Below, piece by piece: positions 1-6,643 of a DNA stretch of 9,032 nucleotides. The position numbers were made by a program, and so were the translations under genes. The notes beneath the pieces were generated by a model. It searched no databases, was not told where the DNA came from, and saw only the letters and a list, made by a program, of their open reading frames with translations. Position 1 is the stretch's first letter. Every line of letters starts with the position of its first letter. The stretch comes from Gemmatimonadota bacterium (lineage in GTDB: Bacteria; Gemmatimonadota; Gemmatimonadetes; Gemmatimonadales; Gemmatimonadaceae). Location: assembly GCA_947475795.1 (NCBI GenBank), contig CANJOX010000117.1, positions 1 to 9,032 of the forward strand, read 5' to 3'.

Positions 1-401
1 CGGCGGCTGAAGCAGCAGCGGCGCCGGCAGCGGCCCCGGCCGCTGGTGCGATGGCCCCGATCACGGGCACGACGCACGAAGTGAAGATGATCGGCGACGG
101 CGCTGGCTACCGTTTCGAGCCGGCTGACCTCACGATCAAGGCCGGCGACGGCGTGAAGTTCGTGCTCGTCAGCGGCGGCCCGCACAACGTCGCGTTCGAC
201 GGTGCGACGCTCTCGCCGGAAGCCAAGACGCAGCTCATGGCCAACATGCCGGAGCAGGCTGGTGAGTTGTCGGGCAAGATGATGCTCAACGCCGACGAGA
301 GCTACACGATCTCGTTCGCGGGTGTCGCGGCTGGCGAGTACAACTTTTTCTGCACGCCGCACCTTGCCATGAACATGAAGGGCAAGATCACGGTCCAGTA
401 A
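1..401 (+). CDS. Plastocyanin/azurin-like type-1 copper protein (5' partial)
   Basis: This is a cupredoxin, a small periplasmic or envelope-anchored electron carrier that holds one copper ion. The reading frame is open back to base 3, so the gene begins before the window. The visible N-terminal part is an Ala/Pro-rich stretch of about 16 residues, likely a flexible linker after a signal peptide or lipoprotein anchor. Counting from the Met codon at 51, the copper ligands are His45 (in GGPHNVAF), Cys101, His104 and Met109 in the motif CTPHLAMNM. The Cys+3 His and Cys+8 Met spacing matches plastocyanin. The domain ends four-plus residues after a typical KGKITV strand, with stop TAA at 399-401. 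The Met at 51 is probably internal, since it sits at the linker-domain junction. The redox partner cannot be told from this context. Family assignment is firm; the missing 5' end hides the export signal. Confidence 0.9.
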   Translation, partial: AAEAAAAPAAAPAAGAMAPITGTTHEVKMIGDGAGYRFEPADLTIKAGDGVKFVLVSGGPHNVAFDGATLSPEAKTQLMANMPEQAGELSGKMMLNADESYTISFAGVAAGEYNFFCTPHLAMNMKGKITVQ

Positions 402-424
402 GTTCGGATCGCGGTTGCTACACC

Positions 425-465
425 ACGCGGGGGCTGGCGAACATCGCCAGCCCCCGCGTTCGTTT
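425..465 (+). terminator. Perfect 16-bp hairpin after the copper-protein gene
   Basis: Bases 425-440 and 444-459 are exact reverse complements separated by the loop ACA, and are followed by TTCGTTT. The GC-rich stem and short T-rich tail resemble a rho-independent terminator for the copper-protein gene. It ends only about 12 to 17 bases before the next start codon at 477, which leaves no room for a normal promoter in between. It may therefore also act as a leaky terminator, an RNA-stability hairpin or a leader structure for the downstream gene. Confidence 0.75.
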
Positions 466-476
466 GAACAGGAACC

Positions 477-2261
477 ATGACCACGCATTCCACCACCGAC
501 ACCAGGCTTTCCACACCGCCACCTCCCGAGCGCCGCCCGTCGGTCGCCGGACGTCGGGGGCAGCGTGCGCGCTGGCTGGCGGCACGGACACGCAATGCCG
601 CCACACACCGTCGCGTCGCGGCGGTCGTTGGCGCCGTGGTCATCACGGCGATGTTCCTGGTGTTCGAACTCACACCACGGCAGGCGGAGCGTGCGTTCGC
701 GGCGGCGCTGGCGGCGCTGCCGGAGGCGCCGGATACGCTCCCTCTGGTGACCGCCCTCGAGGCGGCGCGTGCCGCCGCGACCGCGACCGCGACCGCGATC
801 GCGACCGCGACCGCGACACAGCGCCCGGCGACGGTGCCCGCCGTCCTGCGTCCTGACGATTCGACTGATGTGCCTCCCGCCACGCCGCGGCCGGACCCCC
901 CCGCGGCCGAGTCGCTGACCGTACCGACCGCCGCACGTCTCGAATTGCAGCAACAGCGCGCGCGCGCGCGGCAGGCACCGCTCATCGAGAGCTATCGCGC
1001 GCTCGCCAGCACCCGCTTGCTTCATGACGATCCGCGCGCGCGGCGTCTGCTCGATGCGCTCGAGCGCGTGTACGGTGAGCGCGAAGCCTACGCGGCGTTG
1101 AACGGTCCCGACGCCCGGTATGCGGCGATGACCACACAACTCACACAGCTCGGTGAGCAACTCGTGCGCGTGGCGGATCTCGCGGACGCCAGTGCGGCGA
1201 GTCCGCGCGGGGCCATTGGGCGCGTGCGACCCGACATGCCGGATGATTCCGCGTCGGTGGTACCGGCGGTGTTGTCGACCCTTCCGGCGCCTGACAGCGC
1301 TGAGGTCGCGGCGCAGCGCGCGGCCGCCGTGCGGATCACGCAGGCCGAGCGTGTGCTCGCTGAGGCACGCGCGGCCCATGCCGTGCTGCGTGCCCGACGC
1401 GAAACGTTGCGTCGTCAGCTGCCGCCTGAGGTGTCACCGGTGGTGCGGTTGTTGGCTGCGCTCGTGCTCGGTGTGGTGCTTGGCTTCGCCACCGTGCTCT
1501 GGCTGGAATTGCGCCGACCCACGGTCAGCGATGCGCGGGAACTCGAATCGATCACGCAGACGCGCGTGATCGTGCATGCAACGCCGGCCGGGGGCGTTCG
1601 GGCGCGGCGTCGGGGCGACGCGCAGCGCTCACCGGTTCTGGATCCCACCGATCCAGCGTGGCCGCTGCTGCACCTCGCCGTCAGCAGTATCGGTGACGTG
1701 GCGCGATACGTGGAAATCGTGGCCGATCACCCAGCCTTGGCGGGTGCGGTCGCGCTCAATCTGGCGGCGGTGGCGGCGCATGAGTCGCGGGCCACCGTGG
1801 TGGTTGATGTCGCGGGGCACACGTCGGCGCTCGTGCCATGGCTTCCGCTGTCCGTGCTCACCACGACGTCCTCCAGCGTCGACGCGACGCGGCACGGTGC
1901 GCTGACAGCGACCACGTCCCGATGGGAGGCGCCGCGTCCACTTACGGTGGGTCGCGAGACACTCGTGGACATTGTGCTCCCTCGCCGCCTCCGCTCGCGC
2001 CTCACGGGGCTTTCCACGACCGACACCCCGCTCACGCCGGACGAGCTGTGCCGGTTGGCAGCACATCACGACCTCGCGCTGTTCGCGACCGATCACGACC
2101 TCGCCGCACAGCTGCCCGTGGACACCGCGGTGGTGCTGTGCGCCCAGCCAGGCGTCACGTCGCTGGCCTGGCTTACGCGTACGGTGCGCGCCCTCCACAC
2201 GGCCGATCGCCGCGTCCATGCGGTGCTCCTGTGGTCGGCGGAGTGGCCGCACACCACGTGA
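477..2261 (+). CDS. Wzz-like membrane protein with degenerate BY-kinase-like domain
   Basis: The 594-residue protein has the layout of polysaccharide co-polymerases fused to bacterial tyrosine kinases. A Pro/Arg-rich cytoplasmic N-terminus leads to a first membrane helix at about 46-63. An Ala-rich periplasmic region with heptad-like helices follows (65-320). A second helix lies at about 322-343, then the typical LRRPTVSDARELESITQTRV link into a cytoplasmic domain. Residues 412-447 and 531-587 track the Rossmann-like strands of BY-kinases. The functional residues are gone: by alignment on NLA (428-430), the Walker A Lys and Ser/Thr are Gly423 and Ala424. The second Asp of the Walker A' motif is Ala446, the Walker B Asp is Ala537, and there is no C-terminal Tyr cluster. 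I infer a non-catalytic scaffold, perhaps for exopolysaccharide export, but no polysaccharide genes are in the window. AGGAA at 470-474 is only 2 bases from the ATG. The assignment rests on layout and motif alignment by eye. Confidence 0.6.
   Translation: MTTHSTTDTRLSTPPPPERRPSVAGRRGQRARWLAARTRNAATHRRVAAVVGAVVITAMFLVFELTPRQAERAFAAALAALPEAPDTLPLVTALEAARAAATATATAIATATATQRPATVPAVLRPDDSTDVPPATPRPDPPAAESLTVPTAARLELQQQRARARQAPLIESYRALASTRLLHDDPRARRLLDALERVYGEREAYAALNGPDARYAAMTTQLTQLGEQLVRVADLADASAASPRGAIGRVRPDMPDDSASVVPAVLSTLPAPDSAEVAAQRAAAVRITQAERVLAEARAAHAVLRARRETLRRQLPPEVSPVVRLLAALVLGVVLGFATVLWLELRRPTVSDARELESITQTRVIVHATPAGGVRARRRGDAQRSPVLDPTDPAWPLLHLAVSSIGDVARYVEIVADHPALAGAVALNLAAVAAHESRATVVVDVAGHTSALVPWLPLSVLTTTSSSVDATRHGALTATTSRWEAPRPLTVGRETLVDIVLPRRLRSRLTGLSTTDTPLTPDELCRLAAHHDLALFATDHDLAAQLPVDTAVVLCAQPGVTSLAWLTRTVRALHTADRRVHAVLLWSAEWPHTT
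777..818 (+). repeat. In-frame GCGACC hexanucleotide microsatellite
   Basis: Seven tandem six-base units encode alternating Ala-Thr at residues 101-114 of the Wzz-like protein. Five are exact GCGACC, one is GCGATC (795-800) and the last is GCGACA (813-818). Because the unit is two codons, gain or loss of copies would change the length of the periplasmic stalk without a frameshift. Confidence 0.85.
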
Positions 2262-2301
2262 TCCGTGTGCGGTCGATGGCATGGTGTGTCGCGCCGCTCA
2301 T

Positions 2302-2320
2302 CGCCACGCCCGTCGTGGCG
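2302..2320. other. Short intergenic hairpin
   Basis: Bases 2302-2308 and 2314-2320 form a perfect 7-bp inverted repeat around a 5-base loop, in the 90-base gap between the Wzz-like gene and the four-helix membrane-protein gene. No T-tract follows, so it is at best a weak terminator. The rest of this gap shows only a possible -10-like TAGTCT at 2339-2344, seven bases before the next ATG. Confidence 0.3.
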
Positions 2321-2351
2321 CGCCGCCCTGCCGACGGCTAGTCTCCACCAC

Positions 2352-2786
2352 ATGTGGGCCGATACCCTCTTGTCACTCGAACGCGGACACCTGCTGCGCC
2401 TCGCGCTCTGGGCCGGCGCGTGCACGTTGAGCGGGACCTCGCTGCTGGCCTGGCTGCTGGTCCGGCGCACGTCGGCGCCGCTGCTGCGCCATTTCGCCAT
2501 CCAGACCGCCGCCTGGGGTGCGGTCAACCTCGCCATCGTGGCGTGGGCGTGGCAGGGAGTCGCCTATCGCGACTATGCCGCGGCGCAGCGTCTGCTGAAT
2601 GTGCTCTGGCTGAACACGGGGCTCGATGCCGGGTATGCAGCCGTCGGGATCACGCTGGCCGTGACGGCCTGGCGCTGGGGGCGGCGTCCCGGTGGTGTGG
2701 GCGCCGGTCTTGGGGTGCTGGTGCAGGGTGTCGCACTGGCTTTGCTCGACCTGCGACTCATCGCGGTCATCGGACCGCTCCAATAG
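2352..2786 (+). CDS. Small four-helix integral membrane protein, function unknown
   Basis: The 144-residue product is almost entirely hydrophobic, with four predicted membrane helices at about 15-37, 47-68, 86-107 and 115-138. Short Arg-bearing loops (VRRT, YRDYAAAQR, WRWGRR) lie between or beside them. The segment LNVLWLNTGLDAGYAAVGI, with Asn and Asp inside or near helix three, is the most motif-like part and recalls small DUF-type membrane proteins. I cannot name a family with certainty. I chose the ATG at 2352 over the GTG at 2265, because the 29 added residues are Arg-rich, low in hydrophobicity and look like non-coding sequence. No Shine-Dalgarno is present. The stop is 36 bases before msrC, so the two genes are probably co-transcribed. 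No catalytic residue is visible. Confidence 0.75.
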   Translation: MWADTLLSLERGHLLRLALWAGACTLSGTSLLAWLLVRRTSAPLLRHFAIQTAAWGAVNLAIVAWAWQGVAYRDYAAAQRLLNVLWLNTGLDAGYAAVGITLAVTAWRWGRRPGGVGAGLGVLVQGVALALLDLRLIAVIGPLQ

Positions 2787-2822
2787 TCGGCACTGCGACC
2801 CGACCTTCTTCGTTCGATACCC

Positions 2823-3332
2823 ATGGAACCCGTCATCCCCGATCTGCGCGCCGTGCCGCGTGACCACGCGTACGCGCAGCTTTGCGACATGCAGGCGCTG
2901 TTGCTCGATGGCAGCGACGATGCCATCGCCGGCATGGCCACGCTCAGCGCGCTGCTGCATCACGCGTTCGGGCATCTCTGGACCGGCTTCTATCGCGTGG
3001 TCGAGCCCGGCCGTCTGTTGCGGGTCGGTCCCTATCAGGGATCGCTTGGTTGTCAGGACATCGCCTTTGGTCGCGGCGTGTGCGGCACCGCGGCCGCGGA
3101 GCGGCGTACCGTGGTCGTGGCCGATGTGCATGCCTTTCCGGGGCACATTACCTGCGATTCGCGATCGCAGAGTGAGATCGTGGTGCCGGTGTTCGATGCC
3201 ACCGGTGCGCTGATGGCCGTGCTCGATATCGACTCCGCGGTGCCCGGCGCCTTCGGTGATGCCGATCGCGACGGCCTCGAACGTCTGGTGGCTTGGTTTG
3301 CCCGGACGACGTATGTTCCCGTCCCCGCCTGA
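2823..3332 (+). CDS. msrC: Free methionine-(R)-sulfoxide reductase (GAF domain)
   Basis: This cytoplasmic enzyme reduces free L-methionine-(R)-sulfoxide to methionine, repairing oxidised methionine with thioredoxin-type reductants. The 169-residue protein is one GAF domain, close to the length of E. coli MsrC (YebR). The family signature is clear: LRVGPYQGSLGCQDI, GRGVCGTAA, then DVHAFPGHITCDSRSQSEIV. The three redox cysteines are Cys77, Cys87 and Cys111, with spacings of 10 and 24 that equal those of Cys84, Cys94 and Cys118 in E. coli. The Glu of the SEIV motif, which helps bind substrate in the family, is also present. The ATG at 2823 gives the normal N-terminus, although no SD sequence precedes it. 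It lies between a membrane protein (36 bases upstream) and an HD hydrolase (18 bases downstream), likely in one transcript. Confidence 0.95.
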   Translation: MEPVIPDLRAVPRDHAYAQLCDMQALLLDGSDDAIAGMATLSALLHHAFGHLWTGFYRVVEPGRLLRVGPYQGSLGCQDIAFGRGVCGTAAAERRTVVVADVHAFPGHITCDSRSQSEIVVPVFDATGALMAVLDIDSAVPGAFGDADRDGLERLVAWFARTTYVPVPA

Positions 3333-3350
3333 CCCCCAGTCGCCCCGTCG

Positions 3351-3947
3351 ATGACCGGCTACTCCGATCGGATCAATCATGCCTTCGCCTACGCGGCGAA
3401 GCACCACGATCAGCAGGTCCGCAAAGGCACGCGGCTCCCGTATCTCACGCATCCCGCCAACGTGGCGGTGATCCTCACCCGCTACGGGTGCGCGGAAGAC
3501 ACCGTGGTGGCGGGGATCCTGCACGATGTCGTCGAGGATTGTGTGCGCGACGGCTGGACGACCGCGATGCTCGAGGAGCGCGTGGGGGGCAAGTTCGGCC
3601 TTGCCGCGCTGGCCATGGTCCTCACGGTTGCCGAGCGTCGCACCGACGACGACGGGGTCGAGCTGTCGGTGGAGGATCGCAAGGAGGACTACCTGCAGCG
3701 CCTCGCGCAGGCGAGCGAGGACGCGCTGTGGGTGTGTGCGGCGGACAACGTCCACAACGCGAACTCGATTCTCTCCGACCTGCGCCGCACGTCATTCCCG
3801 GAAACCGTCTGGGGACGATTCTCGGCGGGACGCGACGGGACCGTGCGCTGGTACGCCCGCGTGAGCGCACGGTTGGCCGAAATTGGTTTTGCGGCGCCCA
3901 TCGTGAACGAACTCGCCCACGCCGCCGCGGAGCTGGGCCGGATCTGA
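3351..3947 (+). CDS. HD-domain hydrolase with RelA/SpoT-like ppGpp-hydrolase pocket
   Basis: This is a stand-alone metal-dependent phosphohydrolase of 198 residues from the HD superfamily. The motif set matches the hydrolase half of RelA/SpoT proteins and small alarmone hydrolases (Mesh1-like). It has RKGTRLPYLTH (Arg24, His34), LHDVVED (His58, Asp59, Glu62, Asp63) and AADNVHNA (Asp132, Asn136). The spacings His34-His58, His58-Asp63 and Asp132-Asn136 equal those of His53-His77, His77-Asp82 and Asp144-Asn148 in Rel. The RKEDYLQRL segment (110-118) also resembles the family. There is no synthetase, TGS or ACT domain, so it cannot be a full Rel. Removal of the 3'-pyrophosphate of (p)ppGpp is a reasonable guess, but other nucleotide substrates are possible. 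The gene starts 18 bases after msrC with no SD. A CACGGAT palindrome lies after its stop. Confidence 0.85.
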   Translation: MTGYSDRINHAFAYAAKHHDQQVRKGTRLPYLTHPANVAVILTRYGCAEDTVVAGILHDVVEDCVRDGWTTAMLEERVGGKFGLAALAMVLTVAERRTDDDGVELSVEDRKEDYLQRLAQASEDALWVCAADNVHNANSILSDLRRTSFPETVWGRFSAGRDGTVRWYARVSARLAEIGFAAPIVNELAHAAAELGRI

Positions 3948-3974
3948 GTGTGCTTGCGGCGACATCGAAACGGC

Positions 3975-4077
3975 CGGAACACGGATGACGCGGAAGCCGC
4001 TGAAGCCACACGGATAAGCAACAGCTCACCGCTTATCCGTGTCGTTTCCCTCTTACATCCGCGTCATCCGTGTTCCG
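3975..4077. repeat. Nested inverted-repeat element with CACGGAT motifs
   Basis: Two concentric inverted repeats fill the gap between the convergent HD gene and ispG. The outer arms, 3975-3994 and 4058-4077, are 20 bases long and fully complementary. The inner arms, 4008-4019 and 4031-4042, are 12 bases long and complementary, with an 11-base loop. CACGGAT occurs once in each arm, so four copies are present, two per orientation. The spacers between outer and inner arms (13 and 15 bases) are not complementary. It has no ORF and no coding signal. It resembles REP/BIME-like or MITE-like dispersed intergenic elements, and could also stop transcription from both sides. Whether it recurs elsewhere in the genome cannot be seen here. 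Confidence 0.85.
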
Positions 4078-4114
4078 TCAGTAACGATCTTTCCGATAAC
4101 ACGGTGTCACACGT

Positions 4115-5356
4115 TTACACGCTGGCGGTCGCGCCGTAGCTCGTCTCGACGTAGTTCTCGAGAATCACCAGGAACTCTTCCACGATCTTGTCGCCCTTGA
4201 GCGTCGTGAAGAGCTTGCCGTCCACATACACGGGCGCCTTGGGCTCCTCGAAGGTCCCCGGCAGCGAAATGCCGATGTTCGCGTGCTTGGATTCACCCGG
4301 GCCGTTCACTACGCAGCCCATCACGGCGACCTTCATCTCCACCACGCCCGGGCGCGAGGCGCGCCACACCGGCATCTGTTCGCGCAGATAGCCCTGAATG
4401 TCCTCGGCCATGTGCTGGAAGAAGGTGCTGGTCGTGCGACCGCAGCCGGGGCATGCCGTGACCTGCGGTGCGAAGGAGCGCAGGCCAAGCGACTGCAGGA
4501 TCTGCTGGGCCACGAACACTTCTTCGCGGCGGTCGCCGTTGGGCTTCGGCGTGAGCGAGACGCGGATCGTGTCTCCGATCCCCTCGCTGAGCAGAATCGC
4601 CAGCGCCGCACTCGAGGCCACGATGCCCTTGGCCCCCATGCCCGCTTCGGTCAGACCGAGGTGCAACGGGTAGTCGCACCGCTTGGCGAGCCGACGGTAG
4701 CACTCCACCAGGTCTGGCACGACCGAGATCTTCGCGCTCACGATGATCTTGTCGTGGCCGAGTCCGACTTCTTCGGCGAGTGCCGCCGAGCGCAGTGCAC
4801 TCTCCAGCATGGCATCCATGTACACGTCCTTCGCGTCGCGCGGCTCGGCCGACGTCGCGTTGGCGTCCATCATGTCGGTGAGCAGGTTCTGATCCAGCGA
4901 CCCCCAGTTCACACCGATGCGCACCGGTTTGTCATGATCGATGGCGGCCTGCACGATCGTCGTGAAGTTGGTGTCGCGGTGCTTCGTGCCCACGTTCCCC
5001 GGATTGATCCGGTACTTGTCGAGGGTGGCGGCACAGGCCGGGTACTTCGTGAGCAGCAGGTGCCCGTTGTAGTGGAAGTCGCCGATGAGCGGGACGTCGA
5101 GTCCGCGGTCGACCAGACGTTGCCGGATTTCCGGGACGGCCTGCGCGGCCTCATCGTTGTTGACCGTGATGCGCACCTTCTGCGACCCGGCCTCGAAGAG
5201 CGCGGCCACCTGATCCGCCGTGCCCGCGGCATCGGCCGTATCGGTGTTGGTCATCGACTGCACCACGATGGGTGCGGATGAGCCGACAGGGACACCGCCG
5301 ACATTGACGGTGACGGTGGGACGACGGGTGTGGAAGCCGTGAGCGGAAGACACCAT
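4115..5356 (-). CDS. ispG: 4-hydroxy-3-methylbut-2-en-1-yl diphosphate synthase
   Basis: IspG (GcpE) is the [4Fe-4S] enzyme of the MEP isoprenoid pathway. It converts 2-C-methyl-D-erythritol 2,4-cyclodiphosphate to HMBPP in the cytoplasm, using ferredoxin or flavodoxin electrons. The 413-residue protein is of bacterial single-insert length. Its N-terminal TIM barrel starts at [16 protein letters not shown] and contains [11 protein letters not shown] and RINPGNVG. The C-terminal cluster domain has TACPGCGRT (Cys302, Cys305) and [12 protein letters not shown] (Cys348, catalytic Glu355). The open frame continues far upstream of 5356, but those residues are low-complexity and overlap the divergent gene. 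The ATG at 5354-5356 therefore gives the natural N-terminus. No SD sequence is seen. No other MEP gene is in the window, and the gene appears to be transcribed alone. Confidence 0.97.
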   Translation of the reverse strand: MVSSAHGFHTRRPTVTVNVGGVPVGSSAPIVVQSMTNTDTADAAGTADQVAALFEAGSQKVRITVNNDEAAQAVPEIRQRLVDRGLDVPLIGDFHYNGHLLLTKYPACAATLDKYRINPGNVGTKHRDTNFTTIVQAAIDHDKPVRIGVNWGSLDQNLLTDMMDANATSAEPRDAKDVYMDAMLESALRSAALAEEVGLGHDKIIVSAKISVVPDLVECYRRLAKRCDYPLHLGLTEAGMGAKGIVASSAALAILLSEGIGDTIRVSLTPKPNGDRREEVFVAQQILQSLGLRSFAPQVTACPGCGRTTSTFFQHMAEDIQGYLREQMPVWRASRPGVVEMKVAVMGCVVNGPGESKHANIGISLPGTFEEPKAPVYVDGKLFTTLKGDKIVEEFLVILENYVETSYGATASV

Positions 5357-5479
5357 GAAACCCGGTTGAGTGTGGTCGGCGTAAGGTAGCGCGGGCGAGG
5401 ATGCCTGCCCAAGTTCTGTACAGTTTCCGGCCTCCCGATCGGGCCGGGAACGTCCATCGCTCTCATTGCCCCCGTCGCC
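5357..5479. promoter_or_regulatory. Divergent intergenic region between ispG and the unknown membrane-anchored gene
   Basis: Both flanking genes start from this 123-base gap, so it should hold two promoters. On the minus strand, TTGGGC (5407-5412) and TACCTT (5383-5388), 18 bases apart, form a weak sigma-70-like pair for ispG. On the plus strand, TACAGT (5419-5424) is a possible -10 with no good -35. The palindrome CTGTACAG (5416-5423) overlaps that -10 and could be an operator half. A second palindrome, CCCGATCGGG, lies at about 5434-5443. These are motif matches only. Confidence 0.3.
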
Positions 5480-5935
5480 GTGTCCGATCCTGTGCCGCCC
5501 ACCCCGGCTGACCACCCGTCGGGCCCCGCGTCCCCCGCACCTCCCGGCCCCCGTCGGTCCTTTGCCCGCCGCCACTGGCTGGCCGCGACCCTGCTCGGTC
5601 TGGTCGGACTCCCGGCGATCGGGTTGGCGCTCTGGGCTACGGTGGCGCTCAACTGGAGCTACTCCACCGGGAAGCGGGCCGGCTACGTGCAGAAGATCTC
5701 CCGGAAGGGATACCTCTGCAAAACGTGGGAGGGGACCCTGTACACCGACATCGCCCGTGGCTTCCGGTCGGACAGCTTCTCCTTCACCGTCCGCAACGAT
5801 TCCATCGCGCATCTGATCGAGTCGCTGAGCGGCCAGCGGGTGGCGGTCGACTACGAGCAGCACCTCTACGTGCCGACCTCCTGCTTCGGGGACACGGACT
5901 ACTTCATTGTGGGCGTCCACGCGCTGCCGGAGTAA
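5480..5935 (+). CDS. Conserved single-pass membrane-anchored protein of unknown function
   Basis: The 151-residue protein has a Pro-rich cytoplasmic tail (1-30), one membrane helix at about 33-55, and a compact domain of about 95 residues, probably outside the inner membrane. That domain has a distinctive order: [25 protein letters not shown] (Cys80), [19 protein letters not shown], and [16 protein letters not shown] (Cys135). From memory, this core belongs to a widespread small family of unknown function that databases sometimes mislabel as 6-phosphogluconate dehydrogenase. Nothing here resembles that enzyme: there is no dinucleotide fold and the protein is far too short. Two Cys residues might pair if the domain is periplasmic. 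The GTG at 5480 is the best start, as no ATG lies nearby in frame and no SD is visible. It is divergent from ispG, with no evident functional link. Confidence 0.8.
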   Translation: MSDPVPPTPADHPSGPASPAPPGPRRSFARRHWLAATLLGLVGLPAIGLALWATVALNWSYSTGKRAGYVQKISRKGYLCKTWEGTLYTDIARGFRSDSFSFTVRNDSIAHLIESLSGQRVAVDYEQHLYVPTSCFGDTDYFIVGVHALPE

Positions 5936-6081
5936 CGCCGCGTTGTGCGTACGGCCGGGTTCGTGTCGGTTATCCCGCCAATGGCACCCCCCGCGTCGGC
6001 AGGGCCTATTTCTCCACTTACGCGAGTCTGTTGACGGCGCCCTGACGCGTGCCGCGACCCGCACACTTTCTGGAGAAGCCC

Positions 6082-6627
6082 ATGAATCGCTTTACGCAAT
6101 GTCTGTTGATGGCCGCTGTGGTCGTGTCCCCGACCATTGTGCATGCGCAGTCGGAGGCCAGGCCGCTCACGGTTGGGGTCAGCGGGGGCGTCTCGTTGCC
6201 GATGGGTGACTTCGGCGATGTCGTCGATGCGGGATACGCCGTGGCCGGTCACGTGTTTTTCTCCCCCGCCGCGCTCACGTCGGTACGCTTTCGCGGCGAC
6301 GTGAGCTTCGATCAGTTCTCGTACAAGAAGGGTTCGTCGTTGTCCGATGAATCCTTCCGCAGTCTTGGCTTCGTGGCCAATGCCATGGTCGACCTGACGT
6401 CGGGGAGCAGCAGCGTGATGCCGTACCTCGTGGGGGGGCTCGGCGTCTACAGCGGCAAGACCTCCGGGGTGGACGACAGCAGCACCGACTTCGGCCTGCA
6501 GGTGGGGGCGGGACTCACCTTCAAGCTGTCCGGATTCGCCACATTCCTCGAGGCGAAGTACGTCAATGTCTTCTCGGACCCGAACAGCACGGGCTATCTG
6601 CCGATCACTTTCGGCGTGAAGTTCTAG
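6082..6627 (+). CDS. Outer-membrane beta-barrel protein (OMP_b-brl type)
   Basis: The 181-residue product starts with a clear signal peptide (Lys-free but with Arg3, hydrophobic core 8-18), with likely cleavage after VHA at residue 22. The mature part is a run of alternating amphipathic strands rich in Gly and aromatics: [54 protein letters not shown] and [10 protein letters not shown]. It ends in ITFGVKF with a terminal Phe, the usual signal for outer-membrane insertion. Size and pattern fit an eight-stranded barrel of the OmpA/OmpX-like class, whose members act in adhesion, stability or small-solute passage. The precise role is unknown. The start at 6082 is supported by GGAGA at 6072-6076 and by the signal peptide; an upstream in-frame start at 6049 would spoil the signal. 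A strong terminator follows, so the gene is probably monocistronic. Confidence 0.85.
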   Translation: MNRFTQCLLMAAVVVSPTIVHAQSEARPLTVGVSGGVSLPMGDFGDVVDAGYAVAGHVFFSPAALTSVRFRGDVSFDQFSYKKGSSLSDESFRSLGFVANAMVDLTSGSSSVMPYLVGGLGVYSGKTSGVDDSSTDFGLQVGAGLTFKLSGFATFLEAKYVNVFSDPNSTGYLPITFGVKF

Positions 6628-6643
6628 GCGTCGGTCGCCCCGC

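Noticed and set aside
51..53. ATG at 51 as the start of the copper protein
   Set aside because: The frame is open to the window edge through an Ala/Pro linker. A start here would leave an exported copper protein without a signal peptide.
302..985. 227-codon minus-strand frame over the copper-protein end and the Wzz-like gene
   Set aside because: It is Ala/Arg/Ser-rich low-complexity sequence generated by the opposite strand, and it crosses the hairpin at 425-459.
2265..2351. GTG at 2265 as the start of the four-helix membrane protein
   Set aside because: The 29 added residues are Arg-rich and without family-like features, and they span an intergenic hairpin. ATG 2352 directly precedes the plausible N-terminus.
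2373..3755. 460-codon open frame on the minus strand
   Set aside because: It lies antisense to the membrane-protein, msrC and HD genes, has a His/Arg/Gly-rich composition with no recognisable domain, and is a typical GC-rich shadow frame.
4283..5281. 332-codon open frame on the plus strand opposite ispG
   Set aside because: It is the complement of ispG, Arg/His-rich without motifs. High GC at third positions of ispG explains the open frame.
5414..5424. LexA-like operator around CTGTACAG
   Set aside because: The half-site spacing fits neither the E. coli nor the Gram-positive LexA box, and ispG is not an expected SOS gene.
6031..6036. TTGACG as a -35 box for the beta-barrel gene at 6082
   Set aside because: No -10-like sequence occurs 16-18 bases downstream, so the promoter of this gene is not resolved.
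5357..6064. In-frame open extension of ispG upstream to 6064
   Set aside because: The extra 236 residues are low-complexity, Arg/Gly-rich and unlike IspG, and they overlap a well-supported gene on the other strand. The ATG at 5354-5356 gives the normal N-terminus.
5936..6081. Small ORF of about 29 codons in the gap before the beta-barrel gene
   Set aside because: It has no SD, no motif and Pro/Ala-rich random-looking content; nothing supports translation.
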